Position numbers and translations under genes: made by a program. Below are positions 20,104 through 31,621 of a stretch of DNA of 32,264 nucleotides, in pieces. Source of the DNA: Guyanagaster necrorhizus (taxonomy: Eukaryota; Basidiomycota; Agaricomycetes; Agaricales; Physalacriaceae); assembly GCF_019112545.1 (NCBI RefSeq), contig NW_025064967.1:1-32264 (forward strand). The letters are read 5' to 3'. Under the pieces are notes generated by a model, which saw only the letters and a program-made list of their open reading frames with translations, ran no database searches and was not told where the DNA came from. Positions within the stretch are counted from its first letter, which is position 1. Each line of letters starts with the position of its first letter.

Positions 20104-22792
20104 TCAGAAATCATACCCTTCCACCTTGAAGGTTTTACCATACTGCAGATAACTGTCCATAATTTTGTAAATAGACTCAGGCAACCCCATGCTTATAAGG
20201 GTATTTGAGATCTTGGCGTGACCGTGGATTTGGCCTAGCTTGAAGAAGCTTCGAGCGATCTGCGTGGGGTACTACGAGGACATCAATACCCCTTGATCCA
20301 ACCAAAACATTAAGAAAGTGTTACCCACCGTCATCTCCGTATAATCTGCATATTGATATGCAGCCACACGTATAGCTGTCTGTATTGACCGCTGTATGTC
20401 GCCCTCCTCCGCATACATCTCCATCAATTTTGCCCACGGCTTCTGCGAATACCGTGGAGCATCCAAACACCGCTGGTACGCCTCCTTGGCCTCCTCCTTG
20501 TGGTGTAATCGCATCCCAAGGTCACCCAGAATTTCCCATTCGTACCCTGTCTTCCGGTAGGCGACGTGCTGCGTCTTGAAATGAGCAACTTCTGCCCTAA
20601 ATATCGTCCACACGCGTAGATCCTACAGCCAGTCATGAGAAAACGTCGGAAAGCAAGATAACGCTCCAAACTTACCTCGTATAGTACCATGAATAGATTA
20701 TCCAACCACCGTTCGCACAACCGCTTGTTGCTAAAAGAGAATGGCTCCGGAGGCAAGCCGGGAGACGCTGTATCGTCCTCCTTCTTGTCACCTTCACCTG
20801 CGGCCGCTTGGACGGGCCTCTCCAGGTCATGCGCTTCCTTCAACACATGATGTGGGGTCCCATTCCCATTGACAGCCACTGGCGAAATCTCCTTGTCCCC
20901 ATCTTCGGCCTCTTTTCTTTCCGCTTCTCTGATATCCCGGTCGGACTCTGTTGAGATCCGGATCGTCGGAATGGTTGCTTCCAGAGATCCATTCTTCTTC
21001 ATAGAGTCCTGACTGGGGCTATCGAGCGATACCATCCCACGCGTTGACGCATTATCAAGGCTTGTTGGTGTTTGGACACTGCCATCTTCGTGGATTGCTG
21101 TACTCGAGTTGCCGTTTGTAGAGTGGAGGATGTCTCCTTGCGCCTTCTGCATCCGATATTCCTCTTCCATAACGAACACACTGCTCCTCGTCTTGAGCAG
21201 CTCATCCCAACCAATCTGCGAAACCAGTCGTGTGAGGAGTGAGTATGCCCGAGCCCAGGTTCCACGAAGCCCAGGGGAAGGTAGGCGTTGTAGTGCAGGA
21301 TCAGCATCGTCGTCCTCAGTTTTGACTCGTTCCGGGAGGATCTCACCAATTTGTCGCTGGAAGGGTAGATGAATCCGAGACGGAGTCAGACTCCGGTGGG
21401 CGTCCCGTCCGTTGAATGTGAACATTGGACAAGAGTTGAGGGTCAGAAGGGCAGACTCGAATTGGCCAAGGTCAAGGTAGAGCTCTGTTAGCTTTTCCCA
21501 TGTCACGAACTCGCTTGGAGCACAATTCACGGCTTGGCGAGCAAGCTTTAGTGCCCAATCAAATTTGCCTTTCGAGCGCAAGAAATCGCACTGAACGTGA
21601 AGGAGTGTGTAGGATTGGGGTGTTTCTTTCATCGCTGCTGCAATAATCTGGACCGCCTTGACTTCCTCGTCTACGATAGTCAGATTATTTTGACGACCCC
21701 TAGCACTGAAAAAAAGACACGCACTCATGCCAATATAGCTCCGTGCCAGCAGTGATGCAACCTCGGGTTCTCGTGCAGCAATCTTCTCGAACAGATTAGC
21801 AGCTTGCTGAAAGCGTCCACTGTCTCCAAAATACTTCATGATCCCCGCCGTCAAGTGATTTGAGACGATAGTCGCTACCTGTATCTCTGGGTCGGATCCA
21901 ACTTGCCAGCCTGATTGACCATCAATGTCGGTTGTAGAAAGAATACAAAGGACACGAACCTTTCGTGAACAGACTTTCCGCCGCCTGAAGGAACCTAATT
22001 TCGGCCTCCAATGAAGTTATCGGGTCAAGCTTGCGATAGGCGTCCAACCAATACGTGGGATCGTCCGAATACAATATGGACCGTAACAGGGCCGACACAT
22101 AGGTTTCCTGCCAGATTTCCGAGGTCGCTTCATGTCTAATGTCCAACATCAACGCTATTAGAAATTGAAAACTACGAATTCGACGCACCGCTCCCCTCTC
22201 AAGTCAATCACATACGCCTTGACGCCACCGGGAATCTTGACATCAACACGAATATCTACGCGGGAGAAGGCATTGAAGCAGCTAAAAAGGACATGCGACA
22301 TGAGCTGTGCCCGCAGCCGCAGGCAGTTGTTGCTCACCAGTAACATCCATTTCTGACCTTCCAGGCGGCAGTTTTTGCAAACCAGGCGGAAGTATCTTCA
22401 ATTGCATACGTTAACGAATTGATGTACGCTGCCAGCGAGGCGGATGAAGAGGCGTCGACGCCGGAAATGTAGTGATACGATCCAAGCTGTAAGGGAATGA
22501 GACACGTTCACTGCAAAACTCCTGACACATACGTCTCGATGGGCGCTCTTTCCGTTGCTCTTGACAACATGGCAGAGATCTGGAGGACCTAGTTCGCGGA
22601 ACGTGGCTGTCACCGTCGTCGTCAGCAATGTTCATCTCGTTGGTGGTTTTGCTCACCGAGGCTCTCCGTTCTTGCTGTCAGCGATTCCCCTAGTTCAACC
22701 TGGAAATATTGTTCAGATACACCCCAACAGCTCAAAAAAATTGGACAAACCTCGAATAATTCAGGAATGTCCTTGAATGTCGCCTCCGCCAT
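20104..22792 (-). CDS. ChAPs family protein (Bch1/Bud7-like exomer subunit)
   Basis: Nine exons join in frame to 757 residues. Introns: 22700-22750, 22607-22656, 22487-22532, 22282-22337, 22136-22188, 21911-21959, 20623-20675, 20272-20328. ChAPs proteins bind Chs5 and Arf1 and, as exomer, select trans-Golgi cargo such as chitin synthase for the plasma membrane. Family marks are ELGPPDLCHVV, GVDASSSASLAAYINSLTYA, SRVDIRVDVKIPGGVKAYV and LYSDDPTYWLDAYRKLDP. TPR-like helical repeats follow (FQQAANLFEKIAAREPEVAS, FDWALKLARQAVNCAPSEFV, EEAKEAYQRCLDAPRYSQKP). A charged, Ser-rich insert of about 150 residues sits between the repeat blocks. The C-terminus is SYLQYGKTFKVEGYDF. Which yeast paralogue it matches best cannot be told here. 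Confidence 0.9.
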
Positions 22793-23839
22793 GGAGGAAT
22801 GGGAAAACGTGTGAATGTGGCGTTATTTGGCAGCAGACCCAACGTGACCGTGCAGCCAAACAACGACACCTTCCCTTCATCTGTCTTGTACACCGCCTGC
22901 TCATTAACGCGGACAATGGTTTGAATCTTTGCATCGTCAAGAATGCGACAGTAAACAAGGAAACTTGGCTGTCATATGGTGAGCTCGAGATACGATCTGT
23001 AATACGCATGAACCGTACTAAGTGATCCGAGCAACAAGTCACCTCTCTGTTTCATGAAATAAAGCCTGTTCTTCGCAGGATCCGACCCATGGGCTCATCC
23101 AACGTTATGATCTTGAATGCCACGGTTGCGGTTCCACTTCATCTTGATCAACAAGGACCATGATCTATATATACCACCCTTCGAAACCTTGGAGTTCCTT
23201 TGTTCTCTCAACTGCATAACATCAACACTGGAGACCAAGACCAAGTCGGTTATTGTTCACCAGCACCGGTCATTTCGGTGACCGAGGAATGATATAACCA
23301 ACATTCCATTGTTCTTTGTTTCCCCGCGGGAAGGAAATCTGGTGATAGTCGCTTCCAGTTCAATGCAGATATCGTTGAAGCTTGATCGCGTTGTGCACAA
23401 TGCGATGTTCCATCTCCTGTTATCGATTTCCTAGCCTACGCGGACACATTACAACGCACGCGTTTGTTATCGGCTCGTGCAAGGAACTGAAACGAAGGAA
23501 CCGTCCTGTTCCTCCGACTATTGGCTTCTACATTCCCGGCGATCGCACCCCATGCCACTTCCCCCGTTCTTCAATAGCTATTTCGTCCTGCGATCGTCTT
23601 GAAGGGCAACATCATTCATTGACCATCTAGTCGATGCATACTGGACAGTTCCTGTCAATGTGAGTGCTTGTACAATGACAACGTAACCTCCCAACCAACC
23701 GTCATTCATCTCAAAACAAAAAAAGGCCCTTACGTTGGGGCGATGCCGAACATGCGATCATGTGCCAATTCAATCCTTCTCCGACTTTAGTCACCACCCG
23801 TTTCCGTGATTCCAGATTTAGATTTTCCTTCCACGCACC
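22793..23839. other. Divergent intergenic region
   Basis: This is about 1 kb between divergently transcribed genes, so it should hold both promoters. A CTATATATACC box at about 23165 is followed by CT-rich sequence and AACATCAACACTGGAG, resembling a second core promoter, but no convincing reading frame follows it. The longest open stretch (23382-23630, plus strand) shows no domain. Confidence 0.45.
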
Positions 23840-23990
23840 TATATAAATGTCCTCTTGTGTTTGCTTTTTTTTTTCAAGCGCATCAGGTTCCTCTCCCTTT
23901 CTCCTCCATTTCTATCTCTCTGCACTTTCTTTGAGCCCGGCGCTCCACACTACCTTCTTTCAACCGTTCAATCTCTTCTCAAGCTTTGCC
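23840..23990 (+). promoter_or_regulatory. TATA box and pyrimidine-rich leader of the CBM19-like gene
   Basis: TATATAAAT at 23840-23848 lies about 145 bases before the ATG. The sequence between is strongly CT-rich (23866-23960). In filamentous fungi, TATA plus a CT-rich leader is typical of strongly expressed genes, which fits an abundant secreted product. Confidence 0.6.
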
Positions 23991-25214
23991 ATGGTTCACT
24001 TCAACCCTCTTCTCGTTCTTTCTGCGTCGATCGCACTCTCATCAGCGCTTCCTCTCCAAAAGCGTATCGCTCAAATCATCGCGGATTCCACAGCGGATTG
24101 GGAACAAGCATGCGTGAGTTCTCTCATATCCCACGGTATCATCTCATCTCAGCCATTCTTTCAGCTTACCGCGGGTGGCTCGACTCAATGCAACCCACTG
24201 TCCCAAACAGCTTTTACGAGTCTCTTGGCTGCTGGAGCCAACTGCGACCAACAAAACGCGGCCGACCAGATGATCGACCTCGCCAAACAACTTAGCAGTA
24301 ACGCCGAGATGATCAGGTTGACCCAGCTGTTCGTTCAACAGCCTCGCAATGCCGTGAGCTTCGTATTGTCCTCCTCCTTAAATCCTCCTCTAACACCTTC
24401 ATTCAGCCCGACAGTTTACAAGTACCCTACTGTCAGACTGCGCCAAAGAACTCTGAACTCAACGGGCTGTTCCACTGCCAGTTTGCAGGATCCGATTTTA
24501 CCAAGTTTAGTGGCGACCAGACCGGTAACGTTCCTCTCGGATTGACCGCTGTCAATCCTGCCGGCTCGTGCCCTGCCAAACCCGACGGTCCAGTTCCCGA
24601 CGGTGTCCAGTTGAATACCCTTGTCACTAATCCTGGTGTCGGGTACGTCGAACATCATCCTCATCTCTCCTCTCACTAACCCCTGACACCCAGTTCTACT
24701 AACTCAAGCTCCTCCAACTCCACCGGCTCTGCCGCTGTCACCGGTTCCTCCCAACCCACCGGTTCCTCCACTGCCACCGGCTCTGTGTCCGCCGCCGCTG
24801 CCGCCAGCACTGTGTCCGCCGCCGTTGCCGCCAACAACGGTGCAGCAGGCAGCACCTCAATTGCCTCAGCCGCAAGCGCCTCCGCCTCCACCACAGGCTT
24901 CCAATTACAAAACGGAGAAGATGCCAAGGCTCTCAACGCGCAGTTCGCCACTCTGACTCCATCGTCCCCATGCACCACCGGGGACGAGGCCTGCGTCGAC
25001 GATGGGTTCGCCCAATGCGTCGGCAGTCAGTTCACCATCACCCAGTGCGCCGGGGGTACGCAGTGCTTTGCCCTACCGCTCGTGAACAAGGCCGGAACGG
25101 TATGTCACCCTTCTCCTTAGTTTTTTGATTTCTCATCCTAACCCGTCTTCGCAGTCCATCGCGTGTACTACTCAGGCTGATGCCAATTCGCGCATTGCTG
25201 CCACTGGTGCTTGA
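23991..25214 (+). CDS. Secreted Cys-rich protein with C-terminal CBM19-like domain
   Basis: Five exons join in frame to 337 residues (introns 24114-24164, 24354-24406, 24643-24693, 25100-25154). The N-terminus MVHFNPLLVLSASIALSSA is a signal peptide, followed by a Kex2-type Lys-Arg at 24-25. Next comes a Cys-containing domain (DWEQACLTAGGSTQCNPLSQ, QMIDLAKQL, VPYCQTAPKNSELNGLFHCQ). An Ala/Ser/Thr/Gly-rich linker likely to be O-glycosylated follows. The last part is a second Cys module (FQLQNGEDAKALNAQFATL, CTTGDEACVDDGFAQCVGSQ, CAGGTQCFALPLVNKAGTSI) resembling CBM19-like chitin-binding modules of fungi. Cell-wall or substrate binding is inferred. Exons 4 (end) and 5 lie in the right repeat arm; a broken copy is at 7042-7290. 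Confidence 0.85.
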
Positions 25215-25782
25215 GGGAGACCGAGTTTCACTTGGGGATCGCGTCTAATTGTCATGTGTAATGTTATATGTATTAATGGAGATGGAACCTCAAGCTGTCT
25301 GACAATTAAGAGGAAAGTTCAATAGTAATATACAGCGTCTATGGTAAGCCACGCAAGGATGAGCATCCGTCAACGGATTTTGGGACTGCGAGCGCACGAG
25401 AAGAGATCCGAGGTTGCCAAATGGCCAGCAAAGCCACGAAATTCAATCCCACTCTCTTCACTCACCAAGGAGACGTGCTACTGTCAAGCTTTAATAACCC
25501 GGGCTGATATCTGAGGGTCCTTCAGTATCTTTCACTTGCAAAATAACCTCTCCGTAAATTATCCTACGTAACTACGTTTCTTTCACACAGACCCCTCAAT
25601 GAATATTCAATTCTTCGGAATGTCTGCCTCCATAGGTAAGATCGCCGTCCAGAATGGACCAAATATATATAAATGACATTTATTTTCTCCTAGTGTAAAT
25701 CTATGTATCTACAAGTCGGTGCCGACGAGACAATCTGATATCTATATCTAATGCCGTTGTCTCTAAGTCTAAAGGTATCACT
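25215..25782. other. Diverged arm sequence between CBM19-like gene and amylase (right)
   Basis: This is the shared 3' flank of two convergent genes and the homologue of 6483-7041, without the ~30-base block found on the left. A G/T-rich stretch and ATGTTATATGTATTAATGG near 25260-25279 may help 3'-end formation. No gene is seen. Confidence 0.65.
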
Positions 25783-27921
25783 TCATTCCTCCCTGGCCCC
25801 AACTTTCACCCAAATACTAACACTTCGAGCAGAACACTTGAACTCCGCCCATCCATCATCTTCAATGACGATTTCGCCCTGGTACCACCCCATTAAGTCT
25901 TTCCACTTTTCACCAGCGTGTTCCTGCTAATTATCAGTAACCACCGGAACAATTGAAATGATGTAACTCACCTTGCCGACGTCCATACGCTTTGATCTAA
26001 TAATCAATCAGCCCAAGAAAATATCACGGTCGTGAAATTATCACAAACCCTTCACTAGACCCGTTACACAAGACAACAGCGCATCCAGCTTGTCCTTCAT
26101 CACTCTTGCCCATTCTTACCCACCCCACACAGTTCATGTGGTCCCAGTAATCCCTCAGCTCGCCGTACGCGTAAAGCTTGCGCGCACGAATCATAATATC
26201 AAGCCGAGGTACCGGTTGCTGGGGATTATCTCCTTTCGTGCCACACAAGTCACCCCAGAAGACGCATCTACATCAAAGGAGAATCAGATGATGATTACAA
26301 AGAGGTAGCCAAGGCTTACGGATATCCAGATGGTCGCAGCAAGATCAAAGCATACGCAAGGGGCTTGAACGCCGGCGATACCCAGCTTTCCAGTTTCTGA
26401 CCGACTTGCTGTAGCACATAGATCTCTCAGAAAAAGGATGAATAAAGTGATTGCTACAATGCTTACAGTACTAGAAAACCATCAGAATACGAACTTATGA
26501 AGGAACCGGAACATACTCATGATTGTCGACGAGCGTTACCGCAACGGTGTGTCTCTTCTGGACAATCGTAGAGTCCCAAATCGCTCGCATATCATATTCT
26601 TCTGCTCTATCTCCGGCTTCCTTGAAGTTGTAATGTAACAAAGTGTCGAATATACTGAACTGAAATATGCCATGAGCCTTATCACATTCAATCTGATACT
26701 ACGGTTGACGAACCTGCGTCCCCAGAGAATCCAAGTACTCCTCCAAGTCCTCCTCCGAGTCGCTCAAGTCATCCTTACAATACTCTCCAACAGCGAACAG
26801 ATTAGGATCATTGGCGTTCTCTCGTACAGACTTGATGAAATCGGCTACGAAGTGGCAGTCCATGTGCTACGATCATGAATGAGCTTCACAGCATGTAACT
26901 GAGAGTTCCCACTACCTTGATGGGGCCAAATCTGAATCCAACAGCACCGGTCTCCTTGATAATCCAATTCCCCCAGTCGATCATATCCCATTCAAATGGA
27001 TAGTTGTCGCCGGTATCCGCACTCACTACACGACAGTGAGATCGAAATCATCAAAGTGATGATATTCACTCACTCAACTGGCCATGCTGGCTACTCTCGG
27101 CGACGACGCTCTGTGCCCAGTCCATACCGGCACCATAATCCAAGCGCCTAAGGTCGTCGAAGTTCAACTTATCCAGGCTGTACTGAGATAGCGCGTAAAC
27201 GCGTTGTTTAGTTTACGAAGATGATGTCAGGCACCCTACCTTTTCATGTCTCCCGGGCAAACGAATGGATGCCCAATCCTAATAACCGTGGTTAGAAAAA
27301 GAGGCCGGAACGTTGGCGAGCACGCACTTTGGTACCGACGATACCGGAGACCTCTTCGGTTCTATCATCAGGATCTACCTCAGTAGGATCTACCTCAGTA
27401 ACAACTACCTTAGTAGTAGCAGGTTTCTCGGTTCTCTCTGTGCACAATCTGCACATCGGTTAGTGACAAGAAGAAAACGAAAGGCGCTCACGTACGCTTG
27501 CATTATCACCGCGTCAATGTATGTAACAATTCCGTGCCTCTTAGCCTTCTTGATAGCGCGCAATAACTCCCGTTTTGTGCCATACTTGGTCCCCATCGAG
27601 AGTTGATGATCAACGTGGTCGAGGTTATACAAATTGAACACGTCGTAGCCAGACTCCTCGCCAATCGCCTTTGCAGGATCTGACGGAAATGTTAATATCA
27701 AATGGCCAAGGCATTTTCGAGGACATACGAGGCAACCACATAGCGGTTATCCCTATGTCAGCGAGCTCTGGCAATACATCCACAATTCTCCTCCAGTGGA
27801 GGTAATCTCCTTCAGAGTTCGCCTCGAAAGCCTGTATCTGAAAGCAAACCGCTCAACGGCGATGCTCGAGGAACGAAGCTGGACTCACCATGGTGCAATT
27901 CTGCTCGATATCGTTGGACAT
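25783..27921 (-). CDS. GH13 alpha-amylase-like protein lacking key active-site residues (right copy)
   Basis: This is the mirror copy of the left amylase, with the same exon plan and a 492-residue product. Everything upstream of 26272 is indistinguishable, including the Gly at the nucleophile site and Met-Gln in region I. The last three exons differ. Reading by eye I count about ten amino-acid replacements (for example Tyr/Cys, Glu/Lys, Gln/Arg, His/Tyr in the first 40 codons after the boundary) against about eight silent changes, with no frameshift or stop. The C-terminus ends WVKVGAREE here and WVKEGAGKE in the left copy. This suggests weak rather than absent constraint. Confidence 0.88.
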
Positions 27922-27969
27922 GGTTGTAGAGATCGGAGAAAAGAAATCAACATTAGCAATCTTGCACCC

Positions 27970-28015
27970 ATTATTATATACGGAAAACCTTCGACAAAAA
28001 ATGACGTGATGACGT
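27970..28015 (-). promoter_or_regulatory. Amylase promoter: paired ACGTCA sites and TATA box (right)
   Basis: Mirror copy of 4250-4295 upstream of the right amylase gene, unchanged. Confidence 0.4.
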
Positions 28016-28234
28016 CGTTCGTGAAAAAGTCCATTTCAGGTTGGCTATGTGGCGGAAGAATCCAAGTATATGTGAGGCTACCATCAGTAGAATTTAGTAG
28101 ACTTCGAGGAAAAAAATATCTTTGAAGCAAATGGATTCGCTACAACATGGTATCCAGGTTAGATGCCTTACGACACCAGTCAGTTTCGCATGACAGCCTT
28201 TATTCAAAAAACTTACCGTCATCCTCTAGCAGCT

Positions 28235-28734
28235 TTCGCGGGACGACTTCCCGCTTTCCTTTGATTCATACCCAGATATTTACTGAATGCCGCGTGTTCG
28301 AATGACACTTCTCCTAAAATGGAGAATCTTGCGCCCACTGAGCATTGACCCCTTCCGCAATGAGCAACGATTTGGAACACCAAAATTTTTTATCTATCAT
28401 CAAGGCCTATACCTGAACGAGTCTCGTCGTTGGAGGGCTTGGTTACCATGCTAGTCACCTTCTCGTCTGCAAAATCCATGCGATGGCCGTTGCAGGGCGG
28501 AGGGAGTCTCCTTGTAAACGGTTGCAGGAAGCGGGTCCAGGTTAGAGTATTTCGATTCATTGTTGGACGTGGTGCTACTCGATCGCGAGGATGACGACCG
28601 GGCTTCAGCCAAACTCAATACGGACTCCAACTTTGCCGACGGATCCTCCCAGGCCGAGTCTCGGCCAACTTTTGGCCGCTGGGAGAGAATTCTCCAGAAA
28701 ATTTGATGGGAGACATGTTCCTGACCGGATCAAG
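28235..28734 (-). pseudogene. Broken coding remnant, Ser-rich, family unknown (right)
   Basis: Mirror copy of 3531-4030, with the same frameshift and putative intron. Because the two copies look identical here, they give no independent evidence of coding constraint. Confidence 0.4.
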
Positions 28735-29474
28735 CCGCGAGCCAGGCATTTCGGCAAGTACTGAGCAAGAGAATTACTAAAATTACTTATGCCGGACTCT
28801 TAACTCTTGCTGCATTAATTTTGTGGGTTAGAATAGAATGAAGCTAGGAATTTTTCTCTCTGGTGTATGCAGGCATATACAATGGGAAGAAAACACCCAC
28901 GAAATTCGGTGCTGCCGCCGGCAACAGGTACTGGATGTGATTCCTGAACCTGAACTCAATGGTCGGCTAGTTAGAACTTGATAGAACTCAGTACATGTAA
29001 TGTGCAATTGTGTAGCCTGAGCCGCTAATGTTTTCCTGAGATTTGTACAAATCAATTTATGGTTAGGCTATATAGCCAACATGTTTATTCATCACTGTGA
29101 AAATTGATTTCTGCGGAGGCTCGGCACATTCAGCCGTCTCCCGGATTCTCTGGAGACGTTTCTCCCCCAGCCGATTGAATCTTCTGTTAAGTTTCCAAGC
29201 AAAAGTTTTGGCTATGTTTGGCTCCTTGGCCAAAGGCATCTGTCACAGTTATTCGAGTCTCTATGTACTGCTGATACCTGCCAATTATATTCGTTAGCAT
29301 CCTTGTAACATCGTGCCTCTTGGATGGTTGACTTGAGGCAACTTGTGCCATGAATTCAATGATTAATATACTGCCAACAATGCTGAAATTCCTGGAATCC
29401 TGGAGCGGCTTCTTCGAAGAACACTCAAAAAGCTGTTTTGGGTTTGCAAAAAGAAAAGTCGGCAGAATACTAAA
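28735..29474. other. No recognisable gene (right arm)
   Basis: Mirror of 2791-3530; nothing nameable seen. Confidence 0.55.
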
Positions 29475-29537
29475 CCCTGTAGATGGGAGTTGAACCTATC
29501 GGAGACGTGCATGTACTAACCAATACACCACACAGGA
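29475..29537 (-). other. tRNA-like relic or SINE head with pol III boxes (right)
   Basis: Mirror copy of 2728-2790. The A and B boxes, pairable ends and shortened anticodon arm are all the same. Confidence 0.5.
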
Positions 29538-29739
29538 TGCTTGTCTGAGAGACATGTTCAAAGGCTTGTTTTAGCAAGGGATGATAATTTTCATTGCTGT
29601 ATTGGAGGATATCCGTCCATATACCTGTGTGTTTTACTTCGTTGATTATCACTCTTTCGATCGTCACTCGTTCTTATTTACCATATATATACATATGCCT
29701 CCTGTCCTTTCCCGATCGACTATAACTGTAGATATCCAT

Positions 29740-29852
29740 GTACCTCAGTCTTTTCACCACTGCTGTGCCCGACTGAGGTACGTATACCTTCATTCCTCTC
29801 TTTATTTTACTTACTCCTTCCATAGCATCGTACTTATCCTTATCTTATTAGT
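29740..29852. repeat. Short hairpin repeat, copy B (right arm)
   Basis: Mirror copy of 2413-2525, with the same 11-bp hairpin and no difference seen. Confidence 0.55.
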
Positions 29853-30099
29853 GTTGGGATTTTGCTGGAAAGTTCTAGAAAGGGCAATCTGGCATCATGC
29901 CGAGAGCTGATGAGTAAGCTCGAGAGAAAGAGAAAGTTGTAGTAGATTCTAGATATAATCCTGGGGAGTGTAAATACAAGCTCTGTAGGAGCTGTAGAGT
30001 AACAAGTTCATACCATCTGGCCTTACCAGCCTGGAGTCTACCCTGCGCAACACCGAGGATTTCCAATAATTAGGTACAGTCTACTATCCAATACACAGT

Positions 30100-30167
30100 T
30101 CTTTCACCACCGCTGTGCCCGACTGAGTGTCGTACTTATCGTTATCTTATTGCGCTGGATAAGTACG
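30100..30167. repeat. Short hairpin repeat, copy A (right arm)
   Basis: Mirror copy of 2098-2165, with the same 10-bp hairpin and no difference seen. Confidence 0.55.
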
Positions 30168-31275
30168 CAGGAAAGAAATTGATAAGGGGAAGGAGTGTGA
30201 CTTGTTACACATCGAACTTCAACCATGACGATGATGCTTCTGAATCTGCGCGTGGCCTGCGCTCTCGAACCCGAATGATCCCGGCCTCACATTGACAGCA
30301 GCTAAGTCGATCCTGCCAGACACGGGTCGATTGAAAAGACCACTCGTGAGAAACACCAATATGGCCGGACGAACTGCCATGAGCTTGGGCCCGATAGTCC
30401 AGCCCTTCCCTCCCTCGTCTTCCCTTCCAGCATCTTCAAGTCCCAAACTTGCTACCAGTGCCGGTAAGGGAGGGATTCTGTCTACTTGATATTCTCGTCC
30501 GAGTCTTTCCTCTCATGCAGTGTCAAATATCTGACAAAGCACACCGGCAGGAGGCAACCAGTTTCGCATCCAAAATCGCCTTTCTACTAAATTTACAGAA
30601 GGCAGGCTGATAAAATACGCCATGCTATTCAGCACCTGAACAGCAAGAGGAAAAACGATTTTCTGCTGCGAATTAGGGCAAAATAGATCGGATAACTGTA
30701 CCGTCTCCTCTGTCAATACCAAGCCAAATTGAGTATCAAGGCTCATAGAGCAGGTAGCATTTACAATAAACATCTGTTTTACCTGACTACCATAATGACG
30801 AATACTGGGCCATGAACAAAGGTATAAAGAATCGAGAGCCGAGACACTCACACTTTATCTTATGTCAGCCAATAGCAGCAAGGCTTAAGCTGCACCGGTA
30901 CGAATAGATATTGTTTCTCATCTTATGGAACCATGAATTGATCCCGGATGATGGCAAGGGAGAAATTCGAAAGAGGTGAGAGGTGAGGACATGATGCCTA
31001 AGAAGCTACTTAGCCTGTTTCACCGGCGATTTAGCGCTGAATGGCCTCTAGCCCCCGCCGCTGCCAAAGGGAACTCCCCCTGCTAAATAGCCGTGGTTCA
31101 CACATGAGAATCAGGGCCTCACAGAGGCGCTTTGCTAAGCTGCAGCGCGAATTGGTGCAACACTACTTCCCCGCGGAGCACCTCGGCTGGCGAGGCCCTA
31201 GAAACTGTTCTTTAAGCAATGAGTAGTTATCCCGACATGCGTCTCGGCTAGGCTGCTGTGGGCATCTAATTTTTC
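30168..31275. other. No recognisable gene (right arm)
   Basis: Mirror of 990-2097; nothing nameable seen. Confidence 0.6.
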
Positions 31276-31418
31276 GGGTCAAAGCGAAAGCCTAGAAGGT
31301 TGGCGATTATGTTGAGGGTGTGACGATTGGTGAGGAGCGAGTCCGCTGCGGAGACTGAAGAGACCATCCCGCCATCGAAGGCCCTGGTGATGGATCAGTG
31401 GTCCAGAACGACGACTGA
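31276..31418 (+). pseudogene. Decayed 3' tail of an SDE3/MOV10-like helicase gene (right)
   Basis: This is the mirror copy of 847-989 in the right arm, now on the plus strand, with the same internal deletion and broken frame. Here it points away from the intact helicase in the spacer. The ancestral locus would thus have carried helicase tails in inverted orientation about 24 kb apart, a possible substrate for ectopic recombination. Confidence 0.7.
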
Positions 31419-31621
31419 CATTGCATCTGGGCCCTGATGAAATTTTACGGAACAGGCTTGCAATATAGTTCCATATTATATCAAGTTTGTCCTAATTTCT
31501 ACAATTTATCAATGTACTCATCCAAACCGCGAACTAAAAGAACACAGAGACCATGTGACATCTACAACGACTAGGAAAGTCAAGTCGTACTCGCCCCCAA
31601 TTTATAAACTCCGTCTCACTG

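Noticed and set aside
24676..24978. Ala/Glu-rich minus-strand frame of 100 codons
   Set aside because: Antisense of the repetitive Ser/Thr/Ala linker of the CBM19-like gene; a low-complexity artefact.
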